Shown here in pieces: positions 54,054-63,278 of a stretch of DNA of 64,000 bases. The DNA lies in the NCBI RefSeq assembly GCF_900176205.1, contig NZ_LT859959.1, positions 3,803,001-3,867,000 of the forward strand. Direction: 5' to 3'. The notes beneath the pieces are model-generated. The model worked only from the letters and a program-made list of their open reading frames with translations. It searched no databases and had not been told where the DNA came from. Origin of the DNA: Bradyrhizobium sp. ORS 285 (lineage in GTDB: Bacteria; Pseudomonadota; Alphaproteobacteria; Rhizobiales; Xanthobacteraceae). A program made the translations under genes and the position numbers. Position 1 is the first letter of the stretch. Each line of letters begins with the position of its first letter.

Positions 54054-54905
54054 CTACTTGCTGTAATCGTAGAAGCCCTTGCCGGTCTTGCGACCGAGCT
54101 GGCCTGCGGCCACCATCTCCTTCAGCAGCGGCGCCGGACGATATTTCGGATCGTTGAAGCCGTTGTAGAACACCTCCATCACCGACAGCATCGTGTCGAG
54201 GCCGATCAGGTCGGCCAGCGCCAGCGGTCCGATCGGATGATTGCAGCCGAGCTTCATGCCCTCGTCGATGTCTTCAGCCGTCGCGATACCTTCCGAATAG
54301 GCGAAGATCGCCTCGTTGATCATCGGGCACAGGATGCGGTTCACGGCAAAGCCGGGGCTGTTCTTGGCAGTGATCGCGACCTTGCCGATCCGCTTGGCGA
54401 AGTCGGCCGCAGCCGCATGCGTCGCATCCGAGGTCTGCAGGCCGCGGATCAATTCGAGCAGCGCCATCATCGGCACCGGATTGAAGAAGTGCATGCCGAT
54501 GAAGCGATCCGGCCGGTCGGTCGCGGTGGCGAGCTTGGTGATCGAGATCGAGGAGGTGTTGGTCGCGATCAGCGCCTCCGGCTTCAGGCTGGCGCAGAGA
54601 TCCTTCAGGATCTTGAGCTTGAGCTCCTCGTTCTCCGTGGCCGCCTCGATGACGAGATCGCAGCTCGACAGCTTCGTCTTGTCCGTGGTGCCGGTGATGA
54701 AGGACAGCGCCTTTTCTTTGTCGGCGGCCGTCAGCTTGTCCTTCTTGACCAGGCGATCGAGGCTCGAGCCCACGGTCGCAATGCCGCGCGCCACGGCCTG
54801 CTCCGAAATATCGACCATGACGACCGGCACGCCGGCCGCTGCGCAGACCTGCGCGATGCCGTTGCCCATGGTGCCTGCTCCGATGATGCCCACCGTCTGA
54901 ATCAT
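54054..54905 (-). CDS. 3-hydroxybutyryl-CoA dehydrogenase
   Basis: 283 residues with the NAD loop [15 protein letters not shown] (4-18), acidic residue after strand 2, the active-site segment [13 protein letters not shown] (catalytic His) and the C-terminal 3-hydroxyacyl-CoA dehydrogenase domain ([15 protein letters not shown]). Oxidises 3-hydroxybutyryl-CoA to acetoacetyl-CoA in PHB or aromatic/fatty acid degradation. Separated from the next gene by about 100 bases. Confidence 0.95.
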   Translation of the reverse strand: MIQTVGIIGAGTMGNGIAQVCAAAGVPVVMVDISEQAVARGIATVGSSLDRLVKKDKLTAADKEKALSFITGTTDKTKLSSCDLVIEAATENEELKLKILKDLCASLKPEALIATNTSSISITKLATATDRPDRFIGMHFFNPVPMMALLELIRGLQTSDATHAAAADFAKRIGKVAITAKNSPGFAVNRILCPMINEAIFAYSEGIATAEDIDEGMKLGCNHPIGPLALADLIGLDTMLSVMEVFYNGFNDPKYRPAPLLKEMVAAGQLGRKTGKGFYDYSK

Positions 54906-55012
54906 TGCCGATACCTCTTTCGTGTCATGCGGATCACACGCCGCTTCGGGTGCTGCTTAACAGGCTATCGCACCGCCCGGTAGGTCCCAAAAGCGGGCCC
55001 AGCCGCGGCGCG

Positions 55013-55930
55013 TCAGGAGGCCGCGAGGCGCGCAGGCTGGCCTTCTCCCACGGCACGGAAGGCGTCGCGGATCGCCGACAGCAGTGTCTGCACGCGTGCG
55101 AGATTGACCCTGGTCGTCGGCACCAGCGCCTTGACCCAGAGATCGGGCACCAGGACCTCCGGCAAAACCTCCACCAGCGCCCCACTGCGCAGCCGCGGCG
55201 TCATCGCTGTCCGCGACACCACCGCGATGCCGCCGCCGGCGCTCAAGGCTTCGATCAGCAGCGCGTTGTTGTTGGTCACGAGGCGCGGCCGCACCGCGAC
55301 GGTGGTGAGGCCGCTCTTGCCGTCCAAGGTCCAGACCGGCCCCATCGGCGCAAACACCAGACAGTCGTGATCGGCGAGATCGCGGACGTGACGCGGCTGG
55401 CCGCGGCACGCGATGTAGGACGGCGCAGCGCACAGCACGCGCGGAAACGCCAGCAGCGGCTCTTCGACGACGCCGTGAAATGACGTCGGCATCATCGTCA
55501 GCACGATGTCGAAGCCCTCCTCGACCGGATTGACCGTGCGGTCGACCATCACCGCTTCGAGCGTGATGCGCGGATATTTGATCTGGAAGCTCGCCAGCAG
55601 TCCGCAGAGATCGATCGCCATCGGCGAGCCCGGCGCCTTGATCCGGATCTGGCCCTCGATCTCGTCGGGCGAGCGCTTCACGCCGGCAGCCATCTCGTCA
55701 TACTCGCGGACGAGGTGCTGCATCGTCTCGAGATAGCGTTCGCCGACCTCCGTGAGCTGCAGGCGCCGCGTGCTCCGGCGCAGCAGCTTGCACTTCAGCG
55801 ACCATTCGAGCTGGCCCACCCGCTTGGTCACGACCGAGGGCGCCAGACCGAGCCGGCGCGCCGCTTCGGAAAAGCTGCCGCCCCGCGCCGTCGCCACAAA
55901 AGCCTTCATGTTCAACAGGCTGTCGCTCAT
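55013..55930 (-). CDS. LysR family transcriptional regulator
   Basis: 305 residues from the ATG at 55930. N-terminal winged helix (MKAFVATARGGSFSEAARRL, then LAPSVVTKRVGQLEWSLKCK) and a C-terminal ligand domain. Divergent from the AAHS transporter operon across 219 bases, so it is the likely regulator of it, responding to an aromatic or related effector. Confidence 0.94.
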   Translation of the reverse strand: MSDSLLNMKAFVATARGGSFSEAARRLGLAPSVVTKRVGQLEWSLKCKLLRRSTRRLQLTEVGERYLETMQHLVREYDEMAAGVKRSPDEIEGQIRIKAPGSPMAIDLCGLLASFQIKYPRITLEAVMVDRTVNPVEEGFDIVLTMMPTSFHGVVEEPLLAFPRVLCAAPSYIACRGQPRHVRDLADHDCLVFAPMGPVWTLDGKSGLTTVAVRPRLVTNNNALLIEALSAGGGIAVVSRTAMTPRLRSGALVEVLPEVLVPDLWVKALVPTTRVNLARVQTLLSAIRDAFRAVGEGQPARLAAS

Positions 55931-56149
55931 TTCATCCAATCCGGAAAAAATGTCCTTCCAAATTAGCCTATTCTCCCTCGATCCCGAAGCAAATAGCCTG
56001 CAGCCGCAAACTGCTTTGGCTGCGGACGCGTCCCCAGGTTGCGTCCTGACGCTGGCCGCTCCGCCCAGACCGGCCGGCCGTCGCCAGAGTGGTTTGCAAC
56101 AAGCCGTCATTCACGAACGGCAGACAACAGGCCAGGGGAAGGAGCGACC

Positions 56150-57532
56150 ATGAGCGCCACAGCTGTCATTGACGTCAGCGACGTCATCGAGCGCCAGCGC
56201 CGCAACGGCGTGGTGCTGCGCGTGATGATCCTCTCCACCATCATGATGTGCCTCGACGGCTACGACCTGCACGCAATGGCCTTTGCCGCCCCGTCCCTCA
56301 TTCGCAACTGGGGCATCGACAAAACCACGTTGGGCGTGGTGTTCAGCGCAGGCGTGTTCGGCATTCTCGTCGGGGGTCTTGTCTTCGGTTATCTCGGCGA
56401 CCGCATCGGCCGGCGCCTTGCGATCGTTGCGGCCACGGTGACCTTCGGCGGCTTCAGCCTGCTGACGGTATGGGCCGGCGATCTGAATACGCTGATCACG
56501 CTCCGCTTCCTCGCCGGCATCGGGATCGGCGGACTTGCGCCGCTGTGCTTCTCGCTCAATCTCGAATATGTGCCGAGCCGCTATCGCGGCACCGTGGTCT
56601 CGATCATCATGCTCGGTTACGTCGCCGGCGGCAGCGCCGGCGGGCTGATCGCAGCCTGGCTGGTGCCGCAGTTCGGCTGGCCGATCGTGTTCTGGATCGG
56701 CGGCGTGCTGCCGCTGATCGCGGCGGTCGTCAGCTTCTACGCGCTGCCCGAGTCGATCAAATACCTCGTGGTGCACGGCAAGCAGCCTGACGAGGTGGCG
56801 CGCATCGTCAACCACATCGAGCCGGGCCTGGCGGCGACGCCGGCCAGCAGGTTCGTGGTTCACGAAGAGCCGAGCCCGGCCGGGAGCGGCGTGCTGGCGC
56901 GTGTGACGGCGCTGTTCGACGGCAAGCTCGCGCTCATCACACCGCTGCTGTGGCTTGCCTACATCGCCAGTTCGATGACGATGTTCTTCCTCAACAGCTG
57001 GACGCCGATTCTCGCCGAGGCATCCGGCTATACGCCCGCGCAGGCCGCGTTCGGGCTATCCATGTTCAGCCTCGGCGGCGCCGTCGGCGCGCTGCTCGCC
57101 GGCGTCGTGCTCGACCGCTACGGCGTGCTCGCGATCGCTGCCGTGCCGATGATCGCCTGCCCGCTGGTCGCCTCGCTGGGCCTCGCCGGCTTCAGCGATG
57201 CCGGCTTCCTCCTCGCCATGATGTGCGTCGGCTTCTTCGTGGTCGGCGGCCATCAGGGCCTGAACAGCGCGGTCGGGCAGTTCTATCCCAGCGCCAACCG
57301 CTCGACCGCGGTCGGCTGGGCGCTGTCGGTGGCGAAGATCGGATCGATCGGCGGGCCGCTGATCGCCGGGCTCCTGCTCGCACGCCACCTGCCGGCGTCG
57401 AGCCTGTTCCTGCTCGCCGCGCTGCCGCCTCTGGTCATGGCGAGCTGCGTCCTCACGCTCGGGCTGTCGCAGCGCCGGCGGACGGTCGCGGCAGCCGAGC
57501 CGGACAAAGTCGATCAGGCCGCGCCGGCCTGA
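56150..57532 (+). CDS. MFS transporter, aromatic acid:H+ symporter (AAHS) family
   Basis: 460 residues from the ATG at 56150, with AGGGGAAGGAG upstream. Twelve membrane helices. The first carries the AAHS signature DGYDLHAMAFAAP, and the loop 2-3 motif is GYLGDRIGRR. PcaK/MhpT-like carriers take up benzoate-type acids with protons. It leads an operon with two amidohydrolases and a Rieske protein under a LysR regulator. Confidence 0.92.
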   Translation: MSATAVIDVSDVIERQRRNGVVLRVMILSTIMMCLDGYDLHAMAFAAPSLIRNWGIDKTTLGVVFSAGVFGILVGGLVFGYLGDRIGRRLAIVAATVTFGGFSLLTVWAGDLNTLITLRFLAGIGIGGLAPLCFSLNLEYVPSRYRGTVVSIIMLGYVAGGSAGGLIAAWLVPQFGWPIVFWIGGVLPLIAAVVSFYALPESIKYLVVHGKQPDEVARIVNHIEPGLAATPASRFVVHEEPSPAGSGVLARVTALFDGKLALITPLLWLAYIASSMTMFFLNSWTPILAEASGYTPAQAAFGLSMFSLGGAVGALLAGVVLDRYGVLAIAAVPMIACPLVASLGLAGFSDAGFLLAMMCVGFFVVGGHQGLNSAVGQFYPSANRSTAVGWALSVAKIGSIGGPLIAGLLLARHLPASSLFLLAALPPLVMASCVLTLGLSQRRRTVAAAEPDKVDQAAPA

Positions 57533-57562
57533 TCACAGGCTGCTGGCGACCTCGCTCACATC

Positions 57563-58678
57563 ATGACGGAGCCGACGATGAGACTGCCTTATGCGGGCGC
57601 GATCGATTGCGATCTCCACGTCCCCTCACCGACCATTCCTCAGCTGCTGCCCTATCTCGACGACTACTGGCGCGACCAGATCGTCAACCGCGCCCTCGAC
57701 CGCATGCCGTTCGCGATGATGAGCTATCCGCCCAATGCGCCGATCAGCATGCGCGACGACTGGCGCGCTTCCCCCGCCGCGACAGCGCTGGAGACGGTCC
57801 GGGCCCAGGCGCTCGACACCTTCGGACTCCGCTTCGCCATCGCCAACGTCATCCATGGCTGCGTCGCGCTCCACAATGACGACATGGCGGCGGCGCTGTG
57901 CCGCGCGGTCAACGACTGGCTGCGCGTCGAATGGCTCGACCGCGAGCCGCGGCTGCGCGGCTCGATCCTGATCCATCCGCAAGACATTGCCCAGGCCGTG
58001 GAAGAGGTCGAGCGCCTCGCTCCCGATGGACGCTTCGTGCAGGTCCTGATGCTGGCGATGGGCGAGCGGCCGCTCGGTCGCCGTGAGTATTTCCCGATCT
58101 ACGCGGCCGCGGAGCGCCATGGGCTCGTCGTCGCGGTGCATGCCGGCAGCACCTATCGCTATGCGCCGACCATCGTCGGCTGGCCCTGCTATCAGTTCGA
58201 GGACTATGTTGCGCAGGCGCAGGCGTTCGAGAACCAGACGGTGAGCCTGATCGCCGAGGGCGTGTTCCAGCGCTTCCCCGGCCTCAAATTCGTCTTCATG
58301 GAATCCGGCGTCAGCTGGTTGCCGGTGACGATGTGGCGCACCGACAAGACCTGGCGCGGTGCGAGGCCGGAGACGCCCTGGGTCGACCGCTGGCCATCCG
58401 ACATCATCCGCGAGCACATCCGCCTGACGACGCAGCCCTTCGATGCGCCGGATGCGGCAGCCGTGGCGCAGACCATTGAGCGCATCGGCTCGGACGACGG
58501 GCTGCTGTTCGCCACCGACTATCCGCACTGGCAGTTCGACGGCGACGACGTGCTGCCGGATGGGCTGTCGGCCGCCACCTTGAGGAAGCTGCTGATCGAC
58601 AATGCGATGGCGACCTATCCGCGCCTGGCGCAACAGGCGCTCGGCGACGCTGCCACGATCGAGGAGACGATCCGATGA
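57563..58678 (+). CDS. Amidohydrolase-2 family metal-dependent hydrolase/decarboxylase
   Basis: 371 residues of the ACMSD-like TIM-barrel branch. The first metal strand is changed to DCDLHVPSP, the central histidine is in VAVHAGSTY, and the final aspartate in ATDYPHWQFD. Enzymes of this branch decarboxylate or hydrolyse aromatic and cyclic acids, such as gamma-resorcylate or aminocarboxymuconate semialdehyde. It overlaps the following gene by four bases. Confidence 0.88.
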   Translation: MTEPTMRLPYAGAIDCDLHVPSPTIPQLLPYLDDYWRDQIVNRALDRMPFAMMSYPPNAPISMRDDWRASPAATALETVRAQALDTFGLRFAIANVIHGCVALHNDDMAAALCRAVNDWLRVEWLDREPRLRGSILIHPQDIAQAVEEVERLAPDGRFVQVLMLAMGERPLGRREYFPIYAAAERHGLVVAVHAGSTYRYAPTIVGWPCYQFEDYVAQAQAFENQTVSLIAEGVFQRFPGLKFVFMESGVSWLPVTMWRTDKTWRGARPETPWVDRWPSDIIREHIRLTTQPFDAPDAAAVAQTIERIGSDDGLLFATDYPHWQFDGDDVLPDGLSAATLRKLLIDNAMATYPRLAQQALGDAATIEETIR

Positions 58679-59772
58679 ACGCACCGTTCCAGGAAGTGCA
58701 AGCACGCCAGACGCTCGCCGTGGTCGATTGCGATATTCATCCGGCCCACCGCACACCGGGCGAGCTCCTGCCCTATCTGGCGCCGCGCTGGCGGGAGCAT
58801 TACCAGACCTACGGCGTGCATGTGCGGCAGGCGCTGTCGAGCACCCTGATGTATCCGCGGATGATGGCCGCCGGCATGCGCGCGGATGCGCTGCCGGCCA
58901 GCGGCCCGGCCGGCTCCGATCTCGACATGCTGCGCCAGCAGCATCTCGATCCCGTCAATGTCGAGTTCGGCCTCCTGATGGCGCTCAGCAAGGGCGGCAT
59001 GGAGGAGCGCAACCCGGAATTCGCGGCCGCGATGTCGCGCGCCACCAATGAGTGGCAGATCGACCATTGGGTGCGGCAGGAGCCGCGGCTGCGCGCCGGC
59101 ATCGTGGTGCCGCAGGAATTCCCCGAGGCCGCCGTGGCCGAGATCGAGCGTTGCGCCGGCGATCGCCGCTACGTCCAGATCATGCTGTCGTCGCGTCCGT
59201 CGGATCCGCTCGGACATCCGCGCTACTGGCCGATCTACGCGGCCGCCGAGCGTGCCGGCCTGCCGATCGGCCTGCATCCGGTCGGCTACAATGGCGGGCA
59301 TCCGTCGACGGGCTCGGGCTGGCCGACCTATTACCTGCAGGAGCACTATGTGTTCGTCGCCTGCATGGAGGCACTCGCCGCGAGCTTCATCCTCGGCGGC
59401 GTGTTCGAGCGCTTCCCCGGCCTCAAGGTGGTGCTCGTCGAGGGCGGCTTTGCCTGGGCGCCGGCGCTGGCCTGGCGCATGGACAAGCATTTCGACAAGT
59501 TCCGCAAGGAGGTGCCGCACCTCAGGCAGCGGCCGTCCGACTATCTGCGCCAGCACGTCTGGTGGACGACGCAGCCAATCGAGGAGCCCGAGCACGCCCG
59601 GCATCTGGTCGAGATCATCGACTGGATCGGCTGGGACCGCCTGCTCTACTCGTCGGACTATCCGCATTGGGACTACGACAATCCAAGCTTCTCCTTCAAA
59701 TTCCCGATGACCGAGGCCCAGCGCCGCCAGATCTTCAGGGACAATGCGATGGCATTGTATCGTCTGTCATGA
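58675..59772 (+). CDS. Amidohydrolase-2 family protein, paralogue
   Basis: 365 residues, same fold as the preceding gene: DCDIHPAHRT near the start, GLHPVGY in the middle and SSDYPHWDYDNPS near the end. The ATG overlaps the previous stop (ATGA). Two neighbouring members that differ throughout suggest two steps or a hetero-oligomer. The next gene again overlaps by four bases. Confidence 0.88.
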   Translation: MNAPFQEVQARQTLAVVDCDIHPAHRTPGELLPYLAPRWREHYQTYGVHVRQALSSTLMYPRMMAAGMRADALPASGPAGSDLDMLRQQHLDPVNVEFGLLMALSKGGMEERNPEFAAAMSRATNEWQIDHWVRQEPRLRAGIVVPQEFPEAAVAEIERCAGDRRYVQIMLSSRPSDPLGHPRYWPIYAAAERAGLPIGLHPVGYNGGHPSTGSGWPTYYLQEHYVFVACMEALAASFILGGVFERFPGLKVVLVEGGFAWAPALAWRMDKHFDKFRKEVPHLRQRPSDYLRQHVWWTTQPIEEPEHARHLVEIIDWIGWDRLLYSSDYPHWDYDNPSFSFKFPMTEAQRRQIFRDNAMALYRLS

Positions 59773-60182
59773 GCCGCCACGTCGTCTGTTCCGCGGATGA
59801 GCTGCCGCCGGGAGCGCGCCGCACCGCCTTCGTCGACGGCCGCGAGATCGCGCTCTTCAATGTCGGCGGCCAGTTGCATGCGCTGCTGAACCGCTGTCCC
59901 CATGGCGGCGCGCGGATCTGCAACGGTGTCATCACCGGCATTGCGACGTCATCGGGCCCCGGCGACTATCGCCTCGAGCGCGATGGCGAGTTCCTGCGTT
60001 GCCCCTGGCACGGCTGGGAGTTCGAACTCGCCACCGGACAGTCCTGGTGCGACCCGCGCACCACGCGGCTGCGCAACTACGAGGTCAGGCGCGAATCCGG
60101 CGGGAACCTGGTGAAGGGCCCGTACGTCGCCGAACGCTTCCCGGTGGTGGTCGAGAACGACTACATCATCGTCGAACTCTGA
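59769..60182 (+). CDS. Rieske [2Fe-2S] ferredoxin of the amidohydrolase operon
   Basis: 137 residues from the ATG at 59769, inside the previous stop. Cluster ligands Cys43/His45 (CPHGG) and Cys78/His81 (CPWHGWEFEL). Between them is a longer loop than in plain ferredoxins. It may feed electrons to an oxygenase coded elsewhere; no oxygenase large subunit is in the operon. Confidence 0.88.
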   Translation: MSRHVVCSADELPPGARRTAFVDGREIALFNVGGQLHALLNRCPHGGARICNGVITGIATSSGPGDYRLERDGEFLRCPWHGWEFELATGQSWCDPRTTRLRNYEVRRESGGNLVKGPYVAERFPVVVENDYIIVEL

Positions 60183-60199
60183 CGCTCGGGTTCAAACGA

Positions 60200-60224
60200 G
60201 GAACGGATACGAATCCCTCTCGTT
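60200..60224 (+). promoter_or_regulatory. EcfG-type general stress promoter (GGAAC-N16-CGTT)
   Basis: GGAAC 60200-60204, 16-base spacer, CGTT 60221-60224: an exact EcfG consensus, 54 bases before the next start codon. Confidence 0.72.
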
Positions 60225-60278
60225 GGTGCTGGGTCGGCGGCGAGGTCCGCCGGAGCAGCAGCGCGGGAGGCGATCGGC

Positions 60279-60725
60279 ATGAACGGCGGAGCAGCAACAT
60301 TCTGGGGATGGGGTCTTGCCATCGTCATCCTCGGCCTCATTCTCGCTTATGCCGCGCCCCGGTCGGGACGGCTACGGCCGGGCGAGCGCGCAAGGCTCGA
60401 CGAGAATACGCGCGCCTCGATCAATGCGCACGACCAGGCTGAGCGGGCCAGCGGCGCCGGATCGCGCGTTCCGGGCATGCAGAGCAACACCCCTTATGCG
60501 CTGCTGATCCCGATCGTGGTCGTGGCGGCCGCCATTGCGCTGATGTTCTGGTCCTTCGCCGGCGACAAAGGACCGCGCCAGGACGCGCAGTCGAGCAGCG
60601 AGCAGACCACGGGCAACGCGGCACCGAAGCCGGCCGCACCGATGGCAACTACCCCGACTGCACCGGCCAACGATACGGCGAGCGACAGCGCGCGCGGCTC
60701 TGGACCGTTGAACAAGAGCCGTTGA
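60279..60725 (+). CDS. Hypothetical two-helix membrane protein
   Basis: 148 residues: helix about 8-25 (WGLAIVILGLILAY), a charged loop, helix about 74-93 (LLIPIVVVAAAIALMFW), then a Pro/Ala/Thr/Ser-rich tail of about 50 residues that is probably disordered. No family recognised. It is the first gene behind a perfect EcfG promoter, so likely stress-induced with the next two genes. Confidence 0.72.
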   Translation: MNGGAATFWGWGLAIVILGLILAYAAPRSGRLRPGERARLDENTRASINAHDQAERASGAGSRVPGMQSNTPYALLIPIVVVAAAIALMFWSFAGDKGPRQDAQSSSEQTTGNAAPKPAAPMATTPTAPANDTASDSARGSGPLNKSR

Positions 60726-60809
60726 GACCCTTCGCAGCCCTCGTCAGCGACGCATGCGACAGCAGACGGCCTTTCCGACGGCCGCTGCCATCCACATCAG
60801 GAGACCCTC

Positions 60810-61274
60810 GTGACGTCAGTCGAAACCGACCGCCCGCCGCTCGAGCCCACAGCGCGAATCGCGCGCCATCCGATCCATCCGATGCTGGTGCCATTCCCGA
60901 TCGTCTGCTTCATCGGCGCGCTCGTCACCGACATCGCCTATTGGCGCACGGCTGAGATCATGTGGGCAGACATGTCGGCTTGGCTGCTGCTCGTCGGCTT
61001 GATCATGGGCATCCTGGCCGGCATCGCCGGCTTGATCGATTTTCTCGGCAACCGCCTGATCCGCGTACAGGGACCGGCTTGGCCGCACATGATCGGCAAT
61101 TTGATCGCGCTGGTACTGGCCTTTTTCAACAACATGGTGCACGCGCGCGACGCCTGGACGTCGGTGGTCCCCACCGGTCTCATCCTGTCGCTGGTCACCG
61201 TGCTGATCCTGCCGATCACCGGCTGGCTCGGCTGGTCGCTCGTCTATCGGCATCGCGTGGGAGTCGCTCGATGA
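60810..61274 (+). CDS. DUF2231 family membrane protein
   Basis: 154 residues from a GTG, with AGGAGACC upstream. Four membrane helices, with the DUF2231 signature HPIHPMLVPFPIVCF at the first helix. Its stop overlaps the next start by four bases, so it is translated together with the sorbosone-dehydrogenase-like lipoprotein. DUF2231 proteins often accompany redox proteins and may bind haem, but that is inference. Confidence 0.88.
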   Translation: MTSVETDRPPLEPTARIARHPIHPMLVPFPIVCFIGALVTDIAYWRTAEIMWADMSAWLLLVGLIMGILAGIAGLIDFLGNRLIRVQGPAWPHMIGNLIALVLAFFNNMVHARDAWTSVVPTGLILSLVTVLILPITGWLGWSLVYRHRVGVAR

Positions 61275-62599
61275 GAACCTCGCGCACCATAGCATGGACG
61301 GCGCTGCTCCTCGGCGCATCGGCACTCGCCCTCACGGGCTGCAACGAAGGCGGCGATCCCAAGGCGGAGGTCGGTCCGAACGTCAAACTGCCATCCCTCA
61401 CCCAATACCTGCTGCCGCCGATGAATGTGGCGACCGTGGTCGGCTGGAAGCAAGGCGAAACGCCGAAGGTTGCGCCGGGCCTGAAGATCGAGGCGCTGGC
61501 CACCGGGCTGCAGCATCCGCGTTCGCTCTACACGTTGCCCAATGGCGACGTGCTGGTGGTGGAGTCCAAGGCGCCGCCTCCGCCGCCCCCCAAGCGGCCG
61601 AAGGACATCGTCATGGCGTTCGTCGAATCCTGGGCGACGTCGGGCGGCAGCACCGGACCGAGCAACCGCGTCACCCTGCTGCACGATGCCAATGGCGACG
61701 GCGTGCCGGAGCAGAAGAGCGTCTTCATCGATCACATGAACTCCCCCTTCGGCGTGGCGCTCGTCGGCAACGATCTCTACATCGCCAACACCGACGCGAT
61801 CGTCCGCTATCCGTACACGCCGGGCGAAACGCAGATGAAGGATGCCGGCACCACGCTCACGGCGCTGCCCGGCGGTCCGATCGATCACCATTGGACCAAG
61901 AGCTTGACCGCCAGCCCGGACGGGCGGCTGCTCTATGTCGGCGTCGGCTCCAACAGCAACATCACCGAGAACGGCATCGAGGCCGAGAAGAACCGCGCCG
62001 CGATCCTGGAGGTGGACCGCACGACCGGTCGATGGCGGGTGTTCGCGAGCGGCCTGCGCAATCCGAACGGCTTGACCTTCGAGCCGCAGAGCGGCGCGTT
62101 GTGGACGGTCGTGAACGAGCGCGACGAGATCGGCCCGGATCTCGTCCCCGACTACATGACCTCGGTGAAGGATGGCGCCTTCTATGGCTGGCCCTACAGC
62201 TATTACGGCCAGCATGTCGACCCGCGCGTGCAGCCGCAACGGCCAGATCTGGTCGAGAAGGCGATCGCGCCAGACTATGCGCTGAGCTCCCACGTCGCGC
62301 CGCTCGGCATGACGTTCTACACCGCCAATGCCCTGCCTCAGGCGTATCGCGGCGGCGCATTTGTCGGGGAGCACGGCAGTTGGAATCGGACGCCGCTGAA
62401 CGGCTACAAGGTGGTGTACGTGCCCTTCTCCGGCGGCAAGCCGAACGGCGCAGCGCAAGACGTCGTCACCGGCTTCCTCAACGATCAGAACGAGGCGCGT
62501 GGTCGGCCCGTCGGATTGGCCGTCGACAAGACCGGCGCGCTTCTCATCGCCGACGACGTCGGCAACACGGTCTGGCGCGTCACCGCGTCCGGCGGCTGA
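61271..62599 (+). CDS. Sorbosone dehydrogenase-like beta-propeller lipoprotein
   Basis: 442 residues from the ATG at 61271. Lipobox LTGC with Cys24. The mature protein is the GDH/sorbosone-dehydrogenase six-bladed propeller (HHWTKSLTASPDGRLLYVGV, RNPNGLTFEPQSGALW, GAFYGWPYSYYG, HVAPLGMTFY). It may use PQQ to oxidise a sugar in the periplasm; the substrate is unknown. It is coupled to DUF2231, suggesting a membrane electron route. Confidence 0.87.
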   Translation: MRTSRTIAWTALLLGASALALTGCNEGGDPKAEVGPNVKLPSLTQYLLPPMNVATVVGWKQGETPKVAPGLKIEALATGLQHPRSLYTLPNGDVLVVESKAPPPPPPKRPKDIVMAFVESWATSGGSTGPSNRVTLLHDANGDGVPEQKSVFIDHMNSPFGVALVGNDLYIANTDAIVRYPYTPGETQMKDAGTTLTALPGGPIDHHWTKSLTASPDGRLLYVGVGSNSNITENGIEAEKNRAAILEVDRTTGRWRVFASGLRNPNGLTFEPQSGALWTVVNERDEIGPDLVPDYMTSVKDGAFYGWPYSYYGQHVDPRVQPQRPDLVEKAIAPDYALSSHVAPLGMTFYTANALPQAYRGGAFVGEHGSWNRTPLNGYKVVYVPFSGGKPNGAAQDVVTGFLNDQNEARGRPVGLAVDKTGALLIADDVGNTVWRVTASGG

Positions 62600-62631
62600 G
62601 CCCGCTTTCAGCAGCAGTGATGGAGGATGGA

Positions 62632-62829
62632 ATGGGACTGGCACAATATGCAGTCATTGCGGTCGGCGATCACTGGAGCGTGCTGCATGATGGCAATGCG
62701 CAAGGCGACTACGCGACCCGGGAAGCAGCGTTCGAATCGGCCGCAGCGGCGGCCACGCTGGCGCTCAAGCAAGGACACGAGGTGCATCTCAGCGTTCCCG
62801 GCAACGACCCGGAGCGGTCGAACAACTAA
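62632..62829 (+). CDS. Small hypothetical protein
   Basis: 65 residues from the ATG at 62632, with GGAGG at 62622-62626. Pattern QYAVIAVGDHWSVLHDGNAQ then TREAAFESAAAAATLALKQG is like the DUF2188-type small beta-alpha proteins; family assignment uncertain. Probably the last gene of the EcfG-controlled set. Confidence 0.65.
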   Translation: MGLAQYAVIAVGDHWSVLHDGNAQGDYATREAAFESAAAAATLALKQGHEVHLSVPGNDPERSNN

Positions 62830-62951
62830 TCAGTTTCATGCGCGCGTTCCGTTCGCCTCGCCTTCCAGAACGTGATCTGCACGCTAACGTGGGTTAGCGA
62901 CATCACGGCGCTGATGTCGCAAGCTCCTGCCGAGAGGAACAGGAGTTTCCC

Positions 62952-63158
62952 ATGACGCAAAAGAGAAACCGGCGCAAACAAACCGTCTCGTTTGCCGATC
63001 GCTTGCAGCAGGCTGCCCTGGCCGCGCGCAATGCAGCGCAGCTGCTGCCCGCAGGGCCGGAACGTGAAATGATGTTGAAGAAGGCGCTCCAGGCTGAAAC
63101 GGCCGCTCACATCAACGAACTCCTGAGCGCCCCCATCATGCAGGCCGCGGAACGCTAG
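62952..63158 (+). CDS. Small hypothetical protein
   Basis: 68 residues, basic N-terminus then an amphipathic helix (FADRLQQAALAARNAAQLLP, LKKALQAETAAHINELL). Ribosome site AACAGGAG is 7 bases upstream. Similar short helical proteins are frequent in Bradyrhizobium; function unknown. Confidence 0.68.
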   Translation: MTQKRNRRKQTVSFADRLQQAALAARNAAQLLPAGPEREMMLKKALQAETAAHINELLSAPIMQAAER

Positions 63159-63278
63159 AGATCGGCGTCGTGTCGAGATTGCTTATCCGTCGGCGGCGCC
63201 GGATTCGACCCGGCGAGGAACCAGCAGGAGATCCAGCGCTTCTCATCGAGACAGTCGTGATCGCGACGAGGCAGGTGG

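Noticed and set aside
60190..60235. tRNA-Ser-like 3' end (CGAATCCCTCTCG)
   Set aside because: No acceptor or anticodon arms around it; the same bases form the spacer of the EcfG promoter at 60200.
62866..62890. AGAAC-N16-CGTG resembling an EcfG promoter before 62952
   Set aside because: Two mismatches to the consensus; not strong enough to list.
63231..63255. GGAAC-N16-GCTT before the DUF72 gene; a similar site on the minus strand near 53332-53356 before the CusF-like gene
   Set aside because: The -10 half differs at two bases from CGTT. Possible weak sites but not supported.
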